A DNA stretch of 64,000 nt from assembly GCA_020744425.1 (NCBI GenBank), contig JAGMUV010000018.1:1474280-1538279 (forward strand). Reading direction: 5' to 3'. The translations under genes and the position numbers were made by a program. Source of the stretch: Dactylonectria macrodidyma. Lineage: Eukaryota > Ascomycota > Sordariomycetes > Hypocreales > Nectriaceae. Below, in pieces: positions 57,421 through 64,000 of the stretch. The notes below the pieces were generated by a model. The model saw only the letters and a program-made list of their open reading frames with translations, did not search any database and was not told the origin of the DNA. The stretch's first letter is position 1; each line of letters begins with the position of its first letter.

Positions 57421-57540
57421 AAATAGTAAGTAATCTTAAAGTTATAAAGTACTAGGTTATCTACTTATTATACTTACTTATTATTAAAGTATTATTTTAT
57501 TAAAAAGTACTTAAGGGCTTTATAATTAATAATAATTAAG
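57421..57540 (-). pseudogene. Remnant of gypsy RNase H C-terminus
   Basis: The minus-strand frame reads YNFKITYYLK, then a stop, then ENIIIDIL. It matches the well-known end of gypsy RNase H (an FxITYRPGKEN-x-ADALSR-type motif) after RIP damage. Confidence 0.7.
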
Positions 57541-58129
57541 AATTATTATTAAAGCCTTAAGAGCTTAGTATTTTATTCTTTTAAAGCTAATATTACTATA
57601 AGTATTTTCTAATTATAAATTAAATAATATATTTTTATATTATTTATTATTTTAAAAAAGAAAGCTATAAAGTATTAGTCTTTATTATTCTTCTTTTAAA
57701 TTAGTATTATAATTATTATACCTTTTAATATATTAGTCTTAATAATTATACTATAAAAAGAGTTATACTAAGCTTAGTATAAGACTAATAAAATTACTAA
57801 TTTTATAGCCTTTATTATAATTATTTTCTCTTTAGTTTACTTTTATAAAATCCCTTTCTTTATTAATAGTATAAATAATTATACTATTTAATTATAAAAC
57901 TTAATAAACTTTTAATAAAAGTTATAAAACCTAAAGAAAGCTTATACTTTTTATATATTTATTAGTTCTTTTTAATTTATAATAGCCTTTATCTTTTTTA
58001 AGTCTATTTAGATCCTATTTATTATAATTATAAAGCTTAAAAACTCTATCTTTATAATATAGAATTCTAATTTATTAATATTTACTTATAATCTTATTAT
58101 AATTAGTTATTTTAAAATTATATTAATAT

Positions 58130-58260
58130 ATACTTTATAGTCTTTAATATTTTTTAAATAAATAAGAATATTATTAATATATATTATATAATAAATATCT
58201 AAAAGATTTATTAAAATATAATTAATATAAGCTTAGAAATATAAAGAGCTATTAATTAAA
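58130..58260 (-). pseudogene. Remnant of gypsy reverse transcriptase active site
   Basis: The minus-strand frame reads AYINYILINLLDIYYIIYIN followed by NILIY. Gypsy elements have the active-site motif YxDD at this place; here both aspartates read as Asn (YINN), which G-to-A mutation on the coding strand would give. A stop replaces a Gln just before AYIN. Confidence 0.75.
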
Positions 58261-59826
58261 TTAAATAGTATTATTTTATATTTATAAGTATTATACTAAG
58301 TCTTAAAGGCTATAAGATCCTTAGATTTTAAAAATATTTATATTTAATAAAAGGCCTATTAAATATTAAGTTTTATAAATACTTTTACTTTTATTAGCCT
58401 TAATTAAGTTTCTTCTATTAAAAGTAATATATAATATTCCTTTATTATTAACTTATTAAGCTTTTTATAGTTTATATAAAAGTACTATTTACTATTCTTC
58501 TTTTTTATAAATAGAACTAATAATATATATAATATATTACTTACTAATATAATAAATCCTTTTTATAAATACTTTTTAATATAGTTCTTTATTACTTTTA
58601 ATTATTTAAAGTTTAATTTATATATTAATAAAACCTTCTAACTATTAGAAATTAGTTCTTTTAATTCTAGCTTTATATTAATACTTAATTAATAAAGTAG
58701 TAAAGTATTAAACTTAGCTTTAGAAAAGGCATATTATAAATATAAGTACTAAAGCAATTTTAACTTTACTTTCTCTTTTAATTTAAATATATCTTTATAA
58801 AGGTTTTCCTCTTTAGCTTCTTTTTATTTTAATTATTCTTTAATAATCTTATTAATCTTTTAAAAAATGACTTTATTAATTTATTTAGTATCTTCTTACT
58901 TAATTACTTTCTCTTATTACTTACTAGTATTAATAATACTAATTTTAATTATAATTCCTTTAGTATTAATTATTAGTTATTATAGTAAGTTAGCTTAGAT
59001 TATTATTAGTTTAATATTAAAGTCTTTTACTAGAAAAGAGAGTATTATATCTTTTAATATTCTATTTATTTTAGTTATATTCTCTTTAGTATTATCTAAC
59101 TATTGCTTTCTTAATAAGTAATCTCCTTTTCTAAAGATCTAATTCTTATAAGCCTTCTTTTATTCTATACTTAGTTAGTTATATTATTTTATATTAGCTT
59201 AGTTTAGGCCCTTTAATAAAGATATTAATATTATAATATTACTATTAGAATAATCCTTTAGCTTATTATTAAATTATTATAAATAGTAATATTTAATAAA
59301 GATTTTTATATTATACTTTTTAAACTACTTCTTCTTAATAATTAGGTTTTAATATATCCTAAGTTCTAATATTAGATAATTTAACTATTATTTACTATCT
59401 ATATCTAGTATTATTATTATAATATAAATAATTTATTATTATTTGCTTTTATATCCTTTAATAGTAAGTCCTTACTTTAAGATTAAGATTTAATAGTTTT
59501 ATAATTATTAGTATATTCTTAAGACTAGATCCTTATTTATAAAGATATAACTATCTACTTTAGTATTATATAGACCTTTAACTTTAATTACTAACTTTAA
59601 ACTTACTATTATATAAGGATAGTAGAGCTTCTTCTTATTAAGTAATTTATTTATATTAATTAAGCCTTTATTAAAGATTAGTAATTATAATTTAGGTCTT
59701 AAAGAGGAGACTTCTTTTAAGACTTATCTTTTTCTAACTTAAAGGATAACTTATTTAATTTATTAAAGATTATAATAATAATTATCTACTTTACTTTCTT
59801 AACCTTAGTATAAATTTTATTTACTT

Positions 59827-59888
59827 TACCTCCTTTTAAATACTCTTAGTAAATATAACTAACTTTCTTATACTTAAAGCACTTCCTT
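59827..59888 (-). pseudogene. Remnant of gag CCHC zinc knuckle
   Basis: The minus-strand frame reads KCFKYKKVSYIY and then ends in YLKGGK. It fits a CCHC nucleocapsid knuckle in which cysteine and histidine codons have been changed to tyrosine, the expected outcome of G-to-A change. Supports the gypsy call and its orientation. Confidence 0.6.
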
Positions 59889-61375
59889 TCTTTAATTAAT
59901 TTATAAACCTTTAGATTCTTAAAAGTCTATTTACTATTAATTTTAATCTTTAAATACTTAAGTATTAAAGTTACTAACTTTTTAATATCCTTCTTTTTAA
60001 TAGTAATACTATTACTTTTATTAGTTTATAATTTATTAGTCTTTTTACTATCCTTTTTTATTAAAGTCTTTATATAGGCCTCTTCTATTATTATAATATT
60101 ACTAAGCGCTATTATAAAAGTATTAAAACTTATTTCTTTAATAAAGTGCTATATAATTATAATATTTTTTTTTTTTTTAGTACTTTATTATAAAGCTCTT
60201 CTTTTTAATCCTTTTTAAAGATCTTAGTATTATTTATTATAATTAAGAACTTAATATAAAAGCTATACTAGCTCTTATTAATATAGTATCTTAAAGCCTT
60301 AAACTCCTTTTATACTTTAATCTTCTTATTTTTATTTTAAAAGAGGGTTATTAAAGCTTAGAAAATATCTTTAGTAATCTTAAAGGCATTTTCTTTAGTA
60401 TTCTTAAGTATATAAGAGCATAAATAGATAGCTATAATACTCTTATAATAACTAAAAATATAATATACTTTATTCTCTTTTTTAAAATAGTCTTATAAAC
60501 TATTATATTATAGCTTATATCTAGCCTTAATAAGCTAGTCTTTAAAGTCCGGTTCTTTACTATTATTAAACTTAAGTAAGTTACTTTCTTACTTTTAATA
60601 TAGCTTAGTCTTAGTTATTATCTTACTTTTAAAAAGCATATCTTTATAAAAAGGGATAGTATATTATATTACTTTTAATTATATTAGTTCCTTATTAATC
60701 TATATTACTTTAATATAAGCTATTACTTTAGCCTTAATTACCTTATTATATTCTTTAATAAGTTACTTAATTATTTTAATATACTTATTATATAGTTTAA
60801 TAAGCTTATCTTATTATTTTCTAATTATTAATTATTTAATAAAATTATAAATTATTAAAGCTTATACTTTAAAGTATTTTTAAATTATTAATTTAATATT
60901 ATTAATATTAATTAAAAGGTTTTTAAATCTTTTATTTTAATCTTTTATATAAATTATAAATTAGCTATTATTTATAATTTTATAAGTTTAAATATTTAAA
61001 TCTTTTTTAATAAAATCTACTATAAATTATATAAAAGGTCTAATAAATATCCTTTTATTATTTTCTATATTAATAATCCTTTTATTATCCTTATTTATTA
61101 ACTTAATAAAGTATTACTAAACCTATTAATAAAAAGCACTTTCTTAATATACTTTATTAATACTCTCTTTATTAATACTTTATATATTTAATTTAAAGCT
61201 CTTAATTATATTAATTACTAATTAGTTCTAATTAATAATAATTTACTATTTATACTTATATCTTATTATAAATAATTAAATCTATAGTTAAATCTAATAT
61301 AATAATTAATCTTATATTAATATATATTAAAGTTAATTAAAATATAAGTAAAAAGAATAAATAATTATAGTATAA

Positions 61376-61568
61376 TATTATAGATTAGATAAAGTTAATT
61401 TAAGAAGTAATACTATTATATTATAAGAATATTATAATAAAGAAGAAAGAGAGAAAGCGGGTAGGCGTATGAATGCATAAACGTATTAATAGTCCCTATA
61501 GCCTGCTTTATGCGTCCTAGTTATGTATCGACCCCACCCTGGGTCCAGCACTCCAGACACCCCCGTCA
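61376..61568 (-). repeat. LTR of gypsy element (high-coordinate copy)
   Basis: Same length as 55469-55661. Here the outer (right) end is well preserved (CCAGCACTCCAGACACCCCC) and the inner end is strongly AT-converted. Confidence 0.85.
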
Positions 61569-61570
61569 TA

Positions 61571-62230
61571 TGACTAGAGTTTTTACTGTATTAAAGTATA
61601 AGCCTTACTATTCTATTCAACCCTTTAAGATGCATTATTAGAAAAGCTAGATAGAAAAGCTAAATAGAAAAGCTAGACAGAAAAGCTAAGTATCAGAAGG
61701 CAAAATCGTTATATAATAAAAGCCTTATAAAGGCTCTACATTACTTTATCACATTCTAAGTTACCTTATTGCAATTCTAAATTATAATTTAACTCTTTAT
61801 AATTCTAGATTATAATTCAATTTATTAAAGACTAACTCTTTATAATTTAACTAACTTATAATAAATACTATAATAAATATCTAATATAATATATTCTATA
61901 CTCTTAATAACTTAGGTTTTAATAATTACTATACTCTTTTTATATATAATTTAAATACTAAGCTTAATAAAAATATAAAAACCCTTAATAAGCTAAAAAC
62001 TATAGTAATAAATTATAATCTTAAAGAAATTAAGACTTAATAACTTTTTAATAATAAGTAAATTATTTTAATAATCTTTAAGACTAAAGTATTCTTAAGA
62101 TTATATTTTTTTAAAAGTAATTAATAATTTAAGAATTAAATTAAAAATAAATAATACTTCTTAAAATAATTAATAATAAAGCTAGTAATTAAAATATCTT
62201 TAAAAGAAATAGTATTTTTTAAGTTATTAA
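61571..62230 (+). repeat. Family A unit 1, right part
   Basis: Continues from the TGACT duplication: AGAGTTTTTACTGTATTAAA, four 13-bp units (61641-61692), GCAAAATCGTTATATAATAA, then a damaged protein-like stretch (about 61860-62230) parallel to 62583-62972. Confidence 0.75.
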
Positions 62231-62235
62231 TTAAT

Positions 62236-62972
62236 ATTAATTAAGGTTATAGTCTTTAGTAGTGTATATTTAGAAAGGGGCTAGAGGTTAAATAGTTAAA
62301 AAAAAATATAATTAATAGTAAATAATAGTATAAAAGCCTAAAACCTAAGCCTAAAGTAATAGTAATTCAGAATGACTAGAGTTTTTACTATATTAAGGTA
62401 TAAGCCTTACTATCCTATTTAACCCTTTAAGATATATTACTAGAAAAGCTAGATAGAAAAGCTAGATAGAAAAGCTAGATATCAGAAGGCAAAATCGTTA
62501 TATAATAAAAGCTCCGTAAGGGTGACCTTTCGTTGCATTCCAAGCTTGTCGTAATTCTAAATCGCAATTTAACTCATTAGAGACTAAAACAAATACTATA
62601 ATAAATATCTAATATAATACACTCTATACTCTTAATAACTCAGGTTTTAATAGCTATTATACTCTTTCTATATATAACTTAGATACTAAGCTTAATAAGG
62701 ATATAGAAACCCTTAATAAACTAAAGGCTATAGTAATAGATTATAGTCTTAAGGAAATTAGAATTATTAAGACTTAGTAACTTTCTAATAGTAAGTAAGT
62801 TATTTTAGCGATCTTTAAGATTAAAGTATTCTTAAGATTATACTTCTTTAGAAGTAATTAATAATTTAAAAATTAAATTAAAAATGAATAATACTTCTTA
62901 AGATAATTAATAATAAAGCTAGTAATTAAAATATCTTTAGAAGAAATAGTATTCTTAAAGTTATTAATTAAT
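62236..62972 (+). repeat. Family A unit 2 (uninterrupted, includes empty site)
   Basis: Direct repeat of unit 1. It starts GGTTATAGTCTTTAGTAG, runs through CAGAATGACTAGAGTTTTTA (the site where unit 1 carries the gypsy insertion) and has three 13-bp units (62443-62481). In its second half a plus-strand frame reads YNLDTKLNKDIETLNKLKA and IDYSLKEI before stops, so the repeat once encoded a protein. Confidence 0.75.
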
Positions 62973-63279
62973 ATTAATAAAGAGTAAATAATATAAGTTA
63001 TAAATAATATAACTATTATTAATATATAAAAGGACTGATATATTAGAAACTAAAGGGTTCTTATTAAATAGAAGAATATAGTAAAGGGAGGTTTTACTAA
63101 TGAGTTCTTAGTAGTTAAAAGAGGAGGGATAAGAGTCTATTTATAATTAGGTTAACTAATTAATTGAGTCCTTCGTTTTATAATAACTTAAGTAATATAA
63201 ATATATAACTATATAGAAATGCAGTAATAAGGAATATAGTAATATAAAAATAAAAGTCTGAATAGTGGTTTTAATAGCG
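62973..63279 (-). repeat. LTR-like tandem copy 1
   Basis: About 307 bp, followed directly by copy 2. Both contain CTTCGTTTTATAATAACTTA and AGGGATAAGAGTCTATTTAT in plus orientation. In reverse complement it aligns with the little-damaged 52005-52150 fragment. Confidence 0.75.
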
Positions 63280-63593
63280 ATTAACTAATATTAATAAAAG
63301 GTAAATAATATAAATTATAAGTAATATAGCTATTATTAATATATAAAAGGACTAATGTATTAGAAACTGAGGGGTTCTTGTTAGAATAATAGAAGGATGT
63401 AATAAAGGGAGGTTTTATTAATAAGTTTTAAAAGAAGAGGGATAAGAGTCTATTTATAACTAAGTTAATTAATTAATCGAGTCCTTCGTTTTATAATAAC
63501 TTAAGTAATATAAATATATAACTATATAAAAATATAGTAATAAAGAATATAGTAATATAAAAATAAAAGTCCGAATAGCGGTTTTAATAACGA
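63280..63593 (-). repeat. LTR-like tandem copy 2
   Basis: About 314 bp, direct repeat of copy 1, more or less equally damaged. The end GTCCGAATAGCGGTTTTAAT keeps more G/C than copy 1. Confidence 0.75.
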
Positions 63594-63599
63594 ATTATA

Positions 63600-64000
63600 T
63601 ATATATATTATTTAAATTATTATAAAATAAAGTACTTAATTAATTAATTAATTTAATTATAAATAAACTCTTATTTTTTCTATTTTATATTAATAAAACC
63701 TCCTTTTATTATATTCTTTTATTATTTATAAAACTCTTATTTTACTTATATTCTTAACTAATTAAATATATTAATAGCTTTATAATTAATTAAAAACCTT
63801 TTAATTTTTAATATATTCTTTTATATATTTATAATAATTATATTATTTATAATTTATATTATTTATTTTTTATTAATATTAATTAATAATTTAAAAAAAA
63901 ACTATCTTTTAAAAAATATATTAATTTTATTAATTTTATTATTAATTATATTAAAAATATTTATTATTTTTAATTTAATATTAATTCTTAATTACTTATT
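63600..64000 (+). repeat. Inverted copy of the LTR-like repeat and family A end, running off the window
   Basis: Aligns to the reverse complement of the preceding repeats. AAATTATTATAAAATAAAGT matches the LTR-like segment (63480-63590), and from about 63870 the order AATATTAATTAATAATTT followed by AT-rich sequence matches the reverse complement of 62800-62972. Very heavily AT-converted. The right arm continues beyond 64000. Confidence 0.6.

Larger units (their letters stand above)
55469..61568 (-). mobile_element. Ty3/gypsy LTR retrotransposon, RIP-destroyed
   Basis: 6.1 kb with 193-bp LTRs at both ends. On the minus strand the LTR starts TGACGGGGG and ends TGACA. Remnants in minus-strand order are a gag zinc knuckle (about 59.85 kb), reverse transcriptase (about 58.2 kb) and RNase H (about 57.45 kb). 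That order is expected for gag-pol read on the minus strand, with the integrase region between 57.0 and 55.7 kb unreadable to me. TGACT flanks both sides. Every frame is full of stops. It is inserted in family A unit 1. Confidence 0.85.
52003..64000. other. AT-rich, RIP-damaged isochore of nested repeats
   Basis: Almost pure A/T over 12 kb, with no open frame above about 60 codons. Repeat copies within it differ chiefly by C/T and G/A transitions, as seen when the two LTRs or the LTR-like copies are aligned by eye. This is the signature of repeat-induced point mutation in ascomycetes. Such blocks are usually heterochromatic and often pericentromeric or subtelomeric; which applies here cannot be told. 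A less damaged patch occurs at 52.7-53.0 kb, and the outer LTR ends are also less damaged. Confidence 0.85.

Overview
The window is nuclear DNA of a filamentous ascomycete. The genes are split by many short GT-AG introns (about 49-92 bp) with CTGAC/CTAAC-like branch sites. The gene families are fungal: a SesB-NACHT receptor, a CFEM/Pth11-type receptor, P450s, an AA9-CBM1 monooxygenase, a PL1 pectate lyase and a DUF3425 protein. The last 12 kb carries the C-to-T/G-to-A damage typical of repeat-induced point mutation (RIP). A plant-associated Sordariomycete of the Colletotrichum/Verticillium/Fusarium kind fits best, but I cannot fix the genus from sequence alone.

Layout. 0-2.3 kb: a decayed hAT transposon. 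2.3-12.6 kb (minus strand): a dubious small ORF, a serine-hydrolase/NACHT NLR-like protein, a butanediol-dehydrogenase-like zinc alcohol dehydrogenase and a 7-exon P450. 14.5-21.3 kb (plus): a CFEM-domain 7TM receptor whose reading frame is out by one base at one splice junction, a second P450, and a DUF7136-like cell-surface gene that looks broken at both ends. 23.1-26.2 kb: an NmrA-like NAD(P)-binding gene split cleanly by a 1,940-bp pogo/Fot1-type transposon with its TA duplication. 27.5-30.2 kb: a 79-aa Cys-rich protein gene with an apparently intact piggyBac-like transposon in its promoter. 31.8-47.2 kb: a secreted repeat/PAN-like protein, an MFS transporter, a DUF3425 protein, an AA9 LPMO with CBM1, a 10-exon APC amino-acid permease, a 9-exon P450 and a lipase resembling bacterial family I.5. 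50.1-51.1 kb: a PL1 pectate lyase.

From about 52.0 kb to the end the sequence is an AT-rich, gene-free isochore of nested repeats. It holds a Ty3/gypsy element (55.47-61.57 kb, minus strand, 193-bp LTRs) whose RT, RNase H and zinc-knuckle remnants can still be read through RIP damage. That element is inserted in an older repeat whose empty-site copy lies at 62.3 kb. There are also two nested, related TIR elements (54.2-55.0 kb), tandem LTR-like repeats, and an inverted repeat running off the right edge.

Biologically this is an accessory region beside a heterochromatic block: plant cell-wall attack (AA9-CBM1, PL1), lipid hydrolysis, transport, oxidation (three P450s), sensing (CFEM receptor) and non-self-type signalling (NLR). 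No PKS, NRPS or terpene backbone gene is present, so I do not call a metabolite cluster. I saw no tRNA, rRNA or CRISPR array. I did not identify a wholly new system. The strongest leads are the insertion-disrupted NmrA gene, the mix of undamaged DNA transposons with RIP-destroyed retroelements, the nested repeat stratigraphy, and the bacterial-style lipase.
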